Source: Hyphomicrobiales bacterium
GTDB taxonomy: Bacteria > Pseudomonadota > Alphaproteobacteria > Rhizobiales > Rhizobiaceae
Direction of reading: 5' to 3'
DNA: 64,000 bases
Assembly (NCBI GenBank): GCA_900468805.1
Contig: UEIF01000041.1
Location: 62,001-126,000, forward strand
Shown here: in pieces, positions 28,696-38,586 of the stretch
Layout of the letters: each line of letters begins with the position of its first letter
Numbering within the stretch: the stretch's first letter is position 1
Made by a program: the position numbers and the translations under genes
The notes under the pieces: model-generated
Told to the model about the DNA's origin: nothing
The model's input: the letters and a program-made list of their open reading frames with translations, nothing else
Database searches by the model: none

Positions 28696-30171
28696 ATGAG
28701 CAGCCAGATCATCCCCGTTGAGCCTTTTGATTATGTCGTCTTCGGCGGCAGCGGCGACCTTGCAGAGCGCAAGCTTCTGCCCGCGCTTTATCACCGCCAG
28801 ATCGAGGGCCAGTTCTCCGAACCGACCCGTGTCATCGGCGCTTCGCGCAGCCCGCTTTCGCATGAGGAATACCGCAAGTTCGCCAAAGACGCGCTCAAGG
28901 AGCACCTGAAGAAAGGCGAATATGACGAGGCGGAAGTCGAAAAGTTCTGTGCCCGTCTCTTCTACGTTTCCGTCGACGCCCGCACCGACACCGGCTGGGA
29001 TCATCTCAAGAAGCTGCTCGATGAGGGCAAGGAACGCGTTCGCGCCTTCTATCTCGCTGTCGCTCCGGGCATCTTCGGCGACATCGCGCAGAAGATCTAC
29101 GAACACAAGCTGATCACCAAGTCGACCCGTATCGTCGTCGAAAAGCCGATCGGTCGCGACCTTGCTTCGGCCTTGCAGCTCAACGACAATATCGGCCGCG
29201 TCTTCAAGGAAGAGCAGATCTTCCGCATCGACCACTATCTCGGCAAGGAGACAGTGCAGAACCTGATGGCGCTGCGCTTTGCCAATGCGCTCTATGAGCC
29301 GCTGTGGAATGCCAACTACATCGACCACGTGCAGATCACCGTTGCCGAGTCCGTCGGCCTCGAAGGCCGCGCCGGATACTATGACACAGCGGGCGCGCTG
29401 CGCGACATGGTGCAGAACCACATCCTGCAGTTGCTCTGCCTGACCGCGATGGAAGTCCCCTCCTCCATGGATTCGGAAGCCGTGCGCGACGAAAAGCTGA
29501 AAGTGCTGCGCGCGCTTAAACCGATCAACGCCTCCAACGTCGAGCAGGCGACGGTTCGCGGCCAGTACCGCGCCGGCGCTTCCGGCAGCGGCCCGGTCAA
29601 GGGCTATCTGGAGGAGCTTGAAGGCGGCGTTTCCAACACGGAGACCTTCGTCGCCATCAAGGCCGAGATCAACAACTGGCGCTGGGCAGGCGTTCCCTTC
29701 TATATCAGAACCGGCAAGCGTCTGGCCGGCCGCGTTTCGGAAATCGTCATCACCTTCAAGCCGATCCCACACTCGGTCTTCGATCAGGCCGCCGGCCGCA
29801 TCAGCCAGAACCAGTTGATCATCCGCCTGCAGCCGGATGAAGGCGTCAAGCAGTCGCTGATGATCAAGGATCCGGGTCCGGGCGGCATGCGTCTGCGCAA
29901 TGTCTCGCTCGACATGAGCTTCGCCCAGGCCTTCAACGTCCGCAACCCTGATGCCTACGAGCGCTTGCTGATGGACGTCATCCGTTCCAACCAGACGCTG
30001 TTCATGCGCCGCGACGAAGTCGAAGCCGCATGGCAGTGGGTCGACCCGATCCTCAAGGGTTGGGAATCGACCGGTCAGCAGGTGCAGGGCTACACGGCCG
30101 GCACCTGGGGCCCGAGCCAAGCCATCGCGCTGATCGAACGCGACGGCCGCACCTGGCACGACGACATCTAG
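28696..30171 (+). CDS. zwf: glucose-6-phosphate 1-dehydrogenase
   Basis: The product is 491 residues, the usual bacterial length. The N-terminal nucleotide motif is GGSGDLA at 17-23, and the substrate-binding signature RIDHYLGKE lies at 177-185. Conserved EKPIGRD precedes it. It oxidises glucose 6-phosphate to 6-phosphogluconolactone with NAD(P). It is the first gene of zwf-pgl-edd, which feeds the Entner-Doudoroff pathway, the main sugar route in rhizobia. The ATG at 28696 is preferred over a TTG 15 bases earlier. Confidence 0.97.
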   Translation: MSSQIIPVEPFDYVVFGGSGDLAERKLLPALYHRQIEGQFSEPTRVIGASRSPLSHEEYRKFAKDALKEHLKKGEYDEAEVEKFCARLFYVSVDARTDTGWDHLKKLLDEGKERVRAFYLAVAPGIFGDIAQKIYEHKLITKSTRIVVEKPIGRDLASALQLNDNIGRVFKEEQIFRIDHYLGKETVQNLMALRFANALYEPLWNANYIDHVQITVAESVGLEGRAGYYDTAGALRDMVQNHILQLLCLTAMEVPSSMDSEAVRDEKLKVLRALKPINASNVEQATVRGQYRAGASGSGPVKGYLEELEGGVSNTETFVAIKAEINNWRWAGVPFYIRTGKRLAGRVSEIVITFKPIPHSVFDQAAGRISQNQLIIRLQPDEGVKQSLMIKDPGPGGMRLRNVSLDMSFAQAFNVRNPDAYERLLMDVIRSNQTLFMRRDEVEAAWQWVDPILKGWESTGQQVQGYTAGTWGPSQAIALIERDGRTWHDDI

Positions 30172-30187
30172 TCCGAGGTCTTAAGAT

Positions 30188-30886
30188 ATGGCATCGACAC
30201 TGCATTCCTTCGCAAACGCCGCAGAACTCGCCACCAACCTTGCAGACAAGGTTTCCAGCGCCCTCTCGGCAGCCATCGCAGCCCGCGGGGCGGCAAGCAT
30301 TGCCGTTTCCGGCGGCTCCACGCCGAAGGCCTTCTTCCAGGCGCTTTCGGCGCACGATATCGACTGGGCCAAGGTGACGATCACACTTGTCGACGAACGC
30401 TTCGTGCCGTCCGACAACCCGCGCTCGAACCATCTGCTGGTTGATGCCAATCTCCTTCAGAACAAGGCGAAGGCGGCACGTTTCGTGCCGCTTTACCAGC
30501 CAGCGAACTCCGTCGAGGAGGCTGCAAAGCTTGCAACGGTAAAGAGCGCCGAGATCGGCATCCCCTTCGACGTTGTGATCCTCGGCATGGGCGGCGATGG
30601 CCATACGGCTTCATTCTTCCCCGGCGGCAGCAATCTGAGCGTCGCGCTCGATGCCCAGACGCCGCGCGGCATCATCACCATGGAAGCGGAAGGGGCTGGC
30701 GAACCACGCCTCACTTTCACCTTCTCCGCTCTTGAAGATGCCAAACTGCTCATTCTCCATATTGAGGGCGAAGGCAAAAAAGACGTTCTCGCCAAGGCAG
30801 AGGGTGACGGCAAAGAGGCAGAAATGCCTATCCGCGCCATTCTGCGCCGGGCTACTTCCCCGGTCGAGATCTACTGGGCTCCCTGA
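30188..30886 (+). CDS. pgl: 6-phosphogluconolactonase
   Basis: The product is 232 residues of the DevB/Pgl type within the NagB fold. The family motifs IAVSGGSTPKAFFQAL, LVDERFVPSDNPRSN and LGMGGDGHTASFFPG are all present in order. It opens 6-phosphogluconolactone to 6-phosphogluconate. It sits 16 bases after zwf and 67 bases before edd. Confidence 0.96.
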   Translation: MASTLHSFANAAELATNLADKVSSALSAAIAARGAASIAVSGGSTPKAFFQALSAHDIDWAKVTITLVDERFVPSDNPRSNHLLVDANLLQNKAKAARFVPLYQPANSVEEAAKLATVKSAEIGIPFDVVILGMGGDGHTASFFPGGSNLSVALDAQTPRGIITMEAEGAGEPRLTFTFSALEDAKLLILHIEGEGKKDVLAKAEGDGKEAEMPIRAILRRATSPVEIYWAP

Positions 30887-30953
30887 CAGGGCCTCACAGC
30901 CGCCGAAGTCGGCGAACAGATACAGACGAACCAGAACAAGGCAGGGATTTTCC

Positions 30954-32783
30954 ATGTCCGCTCACGCACGTATTGCTGCGATTACGAATCGCATTGTCGA
31001 ACGCTCGAAGCCGACCCGCGAGCGCTATCTGGAGCGCCTGCGCGCTGCCGCCTCAAAGGGCGTCAACCGCTCCGTTCTCGGCTGCGCCAACCTTGCTCAC
31101 GGCTTCGCCATCTGTTCCCCCGCCGAGAAGGATGCGCTTGCGGGCGACCGCGTGCCTAATCTCGGCATCATCACCGCCTATAATGACATGCTCTCGGCCC
31201 ACCAGCCGTTCGAGACCTATCCTGCTATTATCCGCGAGGCGGCTGCGCAGGCCGGCGGTATTGCCCAGGTTGCCGGTGGCGTGCCGGCCATGTGCGACGG
31301 CGTCACCCAGGGCCAGCCCGGCATGGAGCTTTCGCTCTTTTCGCGCGACCTGATCGCCATGGCCGCCGGTGTCGGCCTGTCGCACAACATGTTCGACGCC
31401 GCGCTCTTCCTCGGCGTCTGCGACAAGATCGTGCCCGGCCTCGTCATTGCTGCGCTTTCCTTCGGCCACCTGCCGGCGATCTTCGTTCCGGCCGGACCGA
31501 TGACCACAGGCTTGCCGAACGACGAGAAGTCGCGCGTCCGCCAGCTCTTTGCCGAAGGCAAGGTTGGCCGCGCCGAGTTGCTGGAAGCCGAATCCAAGTC
31601 CTATCACGGCCCCGGCACCTGCACCTTCTACGGCACGGCCAACTCCAACCAGATGCTGATGGAGATCATGGGCTTCCATATGCCGGGCTCCTCCTTCATC
31701 AATCCCGGCACGCCGCTGCGCGAAGCGCTGACCCGCGAGGCTGCCAAGCGGGCGCTCGCCATCACCGCGCTCGGCAACGAGTTCACGCCGGCCGGCGAGA
31801 TGATCGACGAACGCTCTATTGTCAACGGTGTGGTCGGTCTGCATGCGACCGGTGGCTCGACGAACCATACGATGCACCTCGTCGCCATGGCACGCGCCGG
31901 AGGCATCCTGCTCACCTGGCAGGATATTGCCGAGCTTTCGGAACTGATCCCGCTGCTTGCCCGCGTCTACCCGAACGGGCTAGCTGATGTGAACCACTTC
32001 CAGGCGGCCGGCGGCATGGGCTTCCTCATCAAGGAATTGCTGAAGCAGGGCCTGGTGCATGACGATGTGCGCACGGTCTTCGGTCATGGTCTCCAAGCCT
32101 ACACGGTCGATGCGCAGCTTGGCGAAAACGGTGGTGTCGTGCGCCAGGCCTCGCCGGAGAAGAGTCATGATCCGAAAGTGCTTGCCAGCATCGAAACGCC
32201 TTTCCAGGCAAACGGCGGCCTGAAGATGCTGCGCGGCAATCTCGGCAAGGCGGTCATCAAGATCTCCGCCGTCAAGGCAGAGCGCCACATCATCGAGGCG
32301 CCGGCGATTATCTTCCACAGCCAACAGGAACTGCAGGACGCCTTCAAGGAGGGCAAGCTCAACCGAGATTTCGTCGCCGTCGTGCGCTTCCAGGGGCCTA
32401 AGGCCAACGGCATGCCTGAACTGCACAAGCTGACGCCACCGCTCGGCGTGTTGCAGGACCGCGGTTTCCGCGTGGCACTCTTGACCGACGGACGCATGTC
32501 CGGAGCGTCCGGCAAGGTGCCGGCGGCGATCCACGTCACGCCCGAGGCGGTCGATGGCGGCCCGATCGCTCGCATCAGGGATGGTGACATCATTCGCCTC
32601 GATGCCATCAGGGGCACACTCGAAGTTCTTGTCGATGCGGCCGACATGGCAGAGCGCGAGCCTGTGATGATCGACCTCTCGGACAACGAATTTGGCATGG
32701 GCCGCGAGCTCTTCGCGCCGTTCCGCCATGCGGTCGGTCCGTCAGACCAGGGTGCGAGCGTGCTCTTCCAGACCCATCACTGA
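30954..32783 (+). CDS. edd: 6-phosphogluconate dehydratase
   Basis: The product is 609 residues from the ATG at 30954. It removes water from 6-phosphogluconate to give KDPG, the step specific to the Entner-Doudoroff pathway. The IlvD/Edd family signature CDGVTQGQPGMELS, the FeS-site region GPGTCTFYGTANSNQ and the C-terminal LTDGRMSGASGKVPAAIH are present. It is last in zwf-pgl-edd. No KDPG aldolase (eda) lies next to it. A palindromic element and a terminator follow. Confidence 0.96.
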   Translation: MSAHARIAAITNRIVERSKPTRERYLERLRAAASKGVNRSVLGCANLAHGFAICSPAEKDALAGDRVPNLGIITAYNDMLSAHQPFETYPAIIREAAAQAGGIAQVAGGVPAMCDGVTQGQPGMELSLFSRDLIAMAAGVGLSHNMFDAALFLGVCDKIVPGLVIAALSFGHLPAIFVPAGPMTTGLPNDEKSRVRQLFAEGKVGRAELLEAESKSYHGPGTCTFYGTANSNQMLMEIMGFHMPGSSFINPGTPLREALTREAAKRALAITALGNEFTPAGEMIDERSIVNGVVGLHATGGSTNHTMHLVAMARAGGILLTWQDIAELSELIPLLARVYPNGLADVNHFQAAGGMGFLIKELLKQGLVHDDVRTVFGHGLQAYTVDAQLGENGGVVRQASPEKSHDPKVLASIETPFQANGGLKMLRGNLGKAVIKISAVKAERHIIEAPAIIFHSQQELQDAFKEGKLNRDFVAVVRFQGPKANGMPELHKLTPPLGVLQDRGFRVALLTDGRMSGASGKVPAAIHVTPEAVDGGPIARIRDGDIIRLDAIRGTLEVLVDAADMAEREPVMIDLSDNEFGMGRELFAPFRHAVGPSDQGASVLFQTHH

Positions 32784-32799
32784 TTTCTCTTTGCTTCGC

Positions 32800-32843
32800 G
32801 CAATTCCGGACGCAAAACCGCTGTACACTTTTGCTGGAATTGC
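32800..32843. repeat. 44-bp palindromic intergenic element, copy 2
   Basis: Outer arms GCAATTCC and GGAATTGC are perfectly inverted, as are inner arms GCAAAA and TTTTGC. The copy at 5295-5338 matches 37 of 44 bases. It sits directly after edd and before the terminator, where its hairpin would end up in the edd 3'-UTR. It is probably of the RIME-like class of rhizobial interspersed palindromes. Confidence 0.65.
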
Positions 32844-32853
32844 TTGAGAATAG

Positions 32854-32883
32854 AAAAACCCGCGTCAAGAACCGCGGGTTTTT
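32854..32883. terminator. bidirectional terminator between edd and the PilZ-like gene
   Basis: The stem AAAAACCCGCG/CGCGGGTTTTT has 11 bp with an 8-base loop and a T or A tract on both sides, so it can end transcripts from both convergent genes. Confidence 0.9.
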
Positions 32884-32907
32884 CATATCCAGCGAGACGC
32901 GAGACTG

Positions 32908-33261
32908 TTACGCGCGGATATCGAGGACGTAATCCTTGTGAGCCGGGTGGGTGCTGTAGACGAAGATCTTGTTCAGCTCCTTCTGCGTCAGCAGGCGCAG
33001 GAAGCGAACCTCGATCGTGTTGTTCGGAAAGGTCTTCATCAGCAGGCAGCCCACCTTGGTGATGCGGGCATCGGGAATATCCAGATAGAACTGCTTCGGC
33101 AGCGTGTACTGCGTGAGGATCGCGAGGATCGCGCTACTCATCGATATACGGACGATGTCGCATCGACGCGAAGCGGCATGCATGACGCCCTTTTCAGTAT
33201 ATTCGATGCGCGCGGCGTTCATCGTGTCTTCCATCTTGAACCGCGCTTCGCGGTCGTACAT
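32908..33261 (-). CDS. PilZ-like small protein
   Basis: The product is 117 residues if the ATG at 33261 is used (GGAAGAATC upstream); a GTG at 33321 would add 20 residues. The fold looks like a degenerate PilZ domain: a cysteine and aspartate after arginines (RRCDIVRISMSSA), an FYLDIPDARITKVGC core and LRLLTQKELNKIF at the end. PilZ domains bind cyclic-di-GMP and often act on motility or polysaccharide. The RxxxR and D/NxSxxG motifs are only partly kept, so c-di-GMP binding is uncertain. It is monocistronic. Confidence 0.55.
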   Translation of the reverse strand: MYDREARFKMEDTMNAARIEYTEKGVMHAASRRCDIVRISMSSAILAILTQYTLPKQFYLDIPDARITKVGCLLMKTFPNNTIEVRFLRLLTQKELNKIFVYSTHPAHKDYVLDIRA

Positions 33262-33383
33262 GAAAGATTCTTCCTTCGCCAGGAAGTGCGATTTCGGAGG
33301 TGTTGGATTCGATGCGGCCACGGCCCTGGTTCCCTCAGTCTTGATTGGGAAAAGGCTAGCACCGCATATTTAACAGAAAGTAA

Positions 33384-33420
33384 GAATCCTTCCCCTCCAC
33401 AGCTTCAGGAAGAAGGATTC
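33384..33420 (-). terminator. hairpin terminator of the agl operon
   Basis: A 9-bp stem GAATCCTTC/GAAGGATTC (33384-33392 with 33412-33420) lies 17 bases past the aglK stop and is followed on the minus strand by TTACTTTCTG. The 19-base loop is long. Confidence 0.6.
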
Positions 33421-33436
33421 CACCAAAAATGGATGG

Positions 33437-34528
<1,092 letters not shown>

Positions 34529-34549
34529 TTTCCTCTCCCCTCCTGATCC

Positions 34550-36202
34550 TTAAGCGAGACGGGCGAAATACGCCCCCCAGGCCGGAATATCGATCTTGTC
34601 GCCGTAGTTGTTGCTGGTAAAGCCGTGGCCCGTCAAAGCCTGCCAGTCGCCCGCCGGCAGGGTTACATTGGTTTCCGTCGGCCCCATGTTGAAGACGCAG
34701 AGTAGCGTCTCGTTGCCGAATTCACGGGTGAAGACCAGCGCGTCGCCCTGCGGATCCTCGAACTCGATCTCGCCCTTGGCGAAAGCCGGATACTGCTTAC
34801 GGAAGGCGATGAAGCGGCGGTAGTGCTCCAGCACGGAATTGTCGTCACCCTGCTGCACGCTGACGGCACGCAGGATGTGCTCGACCGGCACCGGCAGCCA
34901 GGGCGTGACCGTCGAGAAACCACCCTGGGCGACCTGGCTGTCCCACACCATCGGCGTGCGGCAGCCGTCACGCCCCTTGAATTCCGGCCAGAACTGGATG
35001 CCGTAGGGATCCTGCAGGTCCTGATAGGCCAGATCGGCTTCGGTCAGCGCAAGTTCCTCGCCCTGATAGAGGCAGACCGAACCGCGCAGCGTCATCAACA
35101 GCGAGGCGTAAAGTTTGGCGAAGGCGTCGTGGTCGGCGACCAAGGAACCCCAACGGCTGACATGGCGCATGACGTCATGGTTCGAGAAGGCCCAGCAGGC
35201 CCAGCCATCGGGAGCCGCGGCACCGAAATCCTTCATGACTTCCTCGACGCGCTCAGGCGTAAGCGGATCGGGCGCCAGGAATTCGAAGGCATAGCACATG
35301 TGCATCTTGTCGTTGCCGGAGGTGTATTCACCGACGATTTCCAGACCCCGCTGGCTGTCGCCGACTTCGCCGACAGCGGCGATGGCCGGAAACTCTTCGA
35401 GAACCGCGCGGAAGCGCTTCAGGAATTCGAGATTTTCCGGACGGTTCTTGTCGTAGAGATGTTCCTGGAAGTTATAGGGGTTCACGGCGGGAGCCGTCGA
35501 CGCATTGCGGCGTTCCGGGGCGAGCGCCGGATTGTCGCGCAACAGCTTGTCGTGGAAGTAGAAGTTGATCGTGTCGAGGCGAAACCCATCGACACCGCGC
35601 TTCAGCCAGAAGCGGACGACATCGAGCAGGCGATCCTGAACCTCTGGATTGTGCAGGTTCATGTCCGGCTGCGAGGTCAGGAAGTTGTGCATGTAATATT
35701 GCATGCGCGTCGGATCCCACGCCCATGCCGAACCGCCGAAGATCGACAGCCAGTTGTTGGGCGGCGTACCATCAGGCTTGGCATCGGCCCAGACATACCA
35801 GTCGGCCTTGGCATTGGTCTTGCTCGTGCGGCTTTCGACGAACCAGGGATGCTGGTCGGAGGAATGCGAGACGACGAGATCGATCATCACCTTGATGCCA
35901 AGACGATGAGCTTCGGAAATCAAGGTGTCGAAATCGATCAGTGTGCCGAAGATCGCATCGACATTTTCATAGTCCGAGACGTCATAGCCGAAGTCGCGCA
36001 TCGGCGAGGTGAAGAAGGGCGAAATCCAGATCGCGTCAGCGCCGAGGCTTGCAACATGCGGCAGGCGGGCCGTGATGCCCTTCAGGTCGCCGATGCCGTC
36101 GCCGTTCGAATCCTGGTAGGAGCGCGGATAGATCTGATAGATCACCGCGCCGCGCCACCAGTCCTTGTCGGCGGTCAGAAGGGATTGGGAAGCCACAGTC
36201 AT
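34550..36202 (-). CDS. aglA: cytoplasmic alpha-glucosidase AglA (GH13)
   Basis: The product is 550 residues from the ATG at 36202 (AGGATATTCC upstream); a longer frame to 36463 would overlap aglG in another frame and is rejected. It is a GH13 exo-alpha-glucosidase. The nucleophile is Asp210 in FRLD, the acid/base Glu279 in VGEV, and the third acid Asp343 in SNHD. It lacks a signal peptide, so it splits imported sucrose, maltose or trehalose-like sugars inside the cell. It lies between the permease and ATPase genes, as in Sinorhizobium. Confidence 0.93.
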   Translation of the reverse strand: MTVASQSLLTADKDWWRGAVIYQIYPRSYQDSNGDGIGDLKGITARLPHVASLGADAIWISPFFTSPMRDFGYDVSDYENVDAIFGTLIDFDTLISEAHRLGIKVMIDLVVSHSSDQHPWFVESRTSKTNAKADWYVWADAKPDGTPPNNWLSIFGGSAWAWDPTRMQYYMHNFLTSQPDMNLHNPEVQDRLLDVVRFWLKRGVDGFRLDTINFYFHDKLLRDNPALAPERRNASTAPAVNPYNFQEHLYDKNRPENLEFLKRFRAVLEEFPAIAAVGEVGDSQRGLEIVGEYTSGNDKMHMCYAFEFLAPDPLTPERVEEVMKDFGAAAPDGWACWAFSNHDVMRHVSRWGSLVADHDAFAKLYASLLMTLRGSVCLYQGEELALTEADLAYQDLQDPYGIQFWPEFKGRDGCRTPMVWDSQVAQGGFSTVTPWLPVPVEHILRAVSVQQGDDNSVLEHYRRFIAFRKQYPAFAKGEIEFEDPQGDALVFTREFGNETLLCVFNMGPTETNVTLPAGDWQALTGHGFTSNNYGDKIDIPAWGAYFARLA

Positions 36203-36237
36203 GGAATATCCTGTTTGAAATTGCGTCTTGAGATGGA

Positions 36238-37401
36238 TCAGCCCCCCTTGACCGACCCCGCCAGCAGGCCGCGCACCAGATAACGCTGCAGCGAGAAGAA
36301 GACGAGCAGCGGTATGATGATGGTGATGAAGGCCGATGCCGTCAGGATTTCCCAGTTGCCGCCGCGCGAACCGAGCAGCGCATTCAGCGCTCCGGTCAGC
36401 ACGAGGTGATCCTTGTCGGTGCCGAGGAAGACCATGGCCACAAGCAGGTCGTTCCACACCCAAAGGAACTGGAAGATCGCGAAGGACGCGAGCGCGGGGA
36501 AGGAGAGAGGCAATACGATGCGGGTGAAGATCTCGAAGTCGCTGGCGCCATCGACGCGGGCGGATTCGATGATCTCCTTGGGCAGGCCGGAAATATAGGC
36601 CCGCAAGAGATAGATGGCGAGCGGCATGCCGAAGGCCGTATGCGCCAGCCAGATGCCGGGATAGGTCTTCGACGGCTGGCCGATCAGGGAGCCGATCTCA
36701 TTATAGAGGCGCAGCAGCGGGATGAGCGACATCTGCAGCGGCACGACGATGAGGCCGACGACGAGTGCGATCAGCAGCGCCCGGCCTGGGAATTCCATCC
36801 AGCTCAGTGCATAGGCTGCGAAGGCGGCAATCAGGATCGGGATGATGGTGGCCGGTATGGTCACCGTCAGCGAGTTGATGAAGGACTGGCCGATGCCCTC
36901 GCCGGCGAGAACCGTCTGGTAGTTGCGCAGGGTGAATTCGGGCGGGGCCGATGCCGCAACATAGATACGGCGCGGACGATCGTCGGGAGCGAAGGCGGCG
37001 TTCTTCATATAGCGATAGCTGCCGTCGCTGTTGATGACGATGCTTTCGCCGTCGCCGAGATCGGCGGTCTGGCCGGCCTCGAAGGCCGAAGGCTGCTGGA
37101 CGCGCACGCCGAAGGCCTTGACCGAGCGGCCGGGCTGGTCGGCCAGGACATTGCCGGTGATGACGTAGATATCGCCTTCCTGCTTGGCCTGATCGGGCGT
37201 GCCGAGACGCGCGGCCACGGTCTGGGTCGAGCCGGCAAAGGCGGTCCACCAGCCGGAGACGGTGATCTGATCCTTGTCGCGCAGCGCGCTGACGAAGATG
37301 CCGAGCGTCGGCACCAGCCAGATGATGACGATGACGAGAACGCAGAAGTGAACGAAGAGACGGGCCGGGCCGATCTTGAAGTAGCTTGCAGCTGTGGTCA
37401 T
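36238..37401 (-). CDS. aglG: alpha-glucoside ABC transporter permease AglG
   Basis: The product is 387 residues of the MalG type. The first membrane helix lies at about 14-38. The EAA loop IIESARVDGASDFEIFTRIVLP is near residue 280. Between SGWW (about 50) and FTLRNYQTVL (about 157) there is a periplasmic insert of roughly 100 residues that ordinary MalG proteins lack; AglG proteins are known for it. It starts 1 base after the aglF stop. Confidence 0.9.
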   Translation of the reverse strand: MTTAASYFKIGPARLFVHFCVLVIVIIWLVPTLGIFVSALRDKDQITVSGWWTAFAGSTQTVAARLGTPDQAKQEGDIYVITGNVLADQPGRSVKAFGVRVQQPSAFEAGQTADLGDGESIVINSDGSYRYMKNAAFAPDDRPRRIYVAASAPPEFTLRNYQTVLAGEGIGQSFINSLTVTIPATIIPILIAAFAAYALSWMEFPGRALLIALVVGLIVVPLQMSLIPLLRLYNEIGSLIGQPSKTYPGIWLAHTAFGMPLAIYLLRAYISGLPKEIIESARVDGASDFEIFTRIVLPLSFPALASFAIFQFLWVWNDLLVAMVFLGTDKDHLVLTGALNALLGSRGGNWEILTASAFITIIIPLLVFFSLQRYLVRGLLAGSVKGG

Positions 37402-37402
37402 C

Positions 37403-38416
37403 TCAGCGTCCCTTCAGTTCGGCATTGGCGCGACGCACGTTCCACACCATGATCGGTGTCACCGCCAGCATGATGATGATGGCGATGACGGCGCTTCGGC
37501 CGGAATCGCCGCCGCCGCGGAACAACCAGTTGAACATCAGGTTCGCCAGCACCATGGTCTGCCACTGGCCGTTGGTCATGGTGAGCACGATATCGAAGAC
37601 CTTGAGAACAAGGATGGTGATCGTCGTCCAGACGACGGCGATCGTGCCCCAGATCTGCGGCACCATGATGCGCCAGAAGATCTGCCAGCCATTGGCGCCA
37701 TCGATGACGGCAGCCTCGATCGTCTCTTCCGGGATGCCGCGCAGTGCGGCAGAGAGGATGACCATGGCAAAGCCTGTCTGAATCCAGACCAGGATCACCA
37801 TCAGGAAGAAATTGTTCCAGAAGGGAACGGAAATCCAGACCTCCGGCGTGCCGCCGAATGTCTGCACGATGGCGTTCAGAAGGCCGATCTGCACATCGTT
37901 GCCGCCGCGGTATTCATAGATGAACTTCCAGATGACGGAAGCGCCGACGAAGGAGATCGCCATCGGCATGAAGACGATGCTTTTTGCGATATTGCCCCAC
38001 CAGATGCGGTCGGTCATGACTGCGATGACGAGGCCGAAGAAGGTGCAGGCGGCGGGTACCACGGCGAGCCACAGGATGTTGTTGAAGATCGACTGGCGGA
38101 ATTCGCGGTCGTTAAACGCCCACAGGTAGTTCTGCGCGCCGACGAACTGCTCGCCGGTCCGGTCATAGAAAGACAGGATGAAGGTCGCAACGACGGGATA
38201 GACGAGATAGACGATCAGCAGGAAGAGCGCCGGGCCGAGAAACAGCCAAGGGCGGATCATAGCGCGCCGGTTCAGATTGGTTGAGGCCCGACGGATATCA
38301 CCGTCCTTCACCGGCAGTGCGAGATCGAGGATCTTGTTCGAGAAAAAGAAATAGGCCGAGCAAGCAAAAACGGCTACGACCACGACGCCCAAAGCGGACA
38401 CTATCTGCGACAGCAT
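37403..38416 (-). CDS. aglF: alpha-glucoside ABC transporter permease AglF
   Basis: The product is 337 residues of the MalF type with an extra N-terminal membrane helix (about 8-28) before the core beginning RPWLFLGPALFLLIVYLVYP. The EAA loop ETIEAAVIDGANGWQIFWRI lies near residue 235. It pairs with AglG. The gap from aglE (170 bp) holds a strong hairpin. Confidence 0.9.
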   Translation of the reverse strand: MLSQIVSALGVVVVAVFACSAYFFFSNKILDLALPVKDGDIRRASTNLNRRAMIRPWLFLGPALFLLIVYLVYPVVATFILSFYDRTGEQFVGAQNYLWAFNDREFRQSIFNNILWLAVVPAACTFFGLVIAVMTDRIWWGNIAKSIVFMPMAISFVGASVIWKFIYEYRGGNDVQIGLLNAIVQTFGGTPEVWISVPFWNNFFLMVILVWIQTGFAMVILSAALRGIPEETIEAAVIDGANGWQIFWRIMVPQIWGTIAVVWTTITILVLKVFDIVLTMTNGQWQTMVLANLMFNWLFRGGGDSGRSAVIAIIIMLAVTPIMVWNVRRANAELKGR

Positions 38417-38548
38417 TTCGTCCCTCCCCTGCTTCCCTGTCTTATTTTGAAGGGTTAATGCCGGATACCGTCAATATAGCTTAGGTGTTTAACCACAGGA
38501 TCCAGCACGACCGGGCTCCCCCTCTGGAACCCGGCCGCTCATTCCGTG

Positions 38549-38572
38549 ATGCCGCCGGTCACCCGGCGGCAT
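38549..38572 (-). terminator. hairpin between aglE and aglF
   Basis: A 10-bp GC-rich stem (ATGCCGCCGG with its inverse, 4-base loop) sits 14 bases past the aglE stop. There is no T tract on the minus strand, so it is more likely an mRNA 3'-end stabiliser for aglE than a full terminator. Confidence 0.5.
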
Positions 38573-38586
38573 GGACTGATGGGAAA

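Noticed and set aside
28396..30159. 587-codon open frame on the minus strand over zwf
   Set aside because: No family pattern, antisense to an unmistakable zwf.
34823..36283. 486-codon plus-strand frame over aglA
   Set aside because: Antisense to the GH13 enzyme with all catalytic residues; composition is that of a mirror frame.
36203..36463. 87-residue N-terminal extension of aglA
   Set aside because: The extension overlaps aglG in another frame and has no homology; the ATG at 36202 has a good ribosome site.
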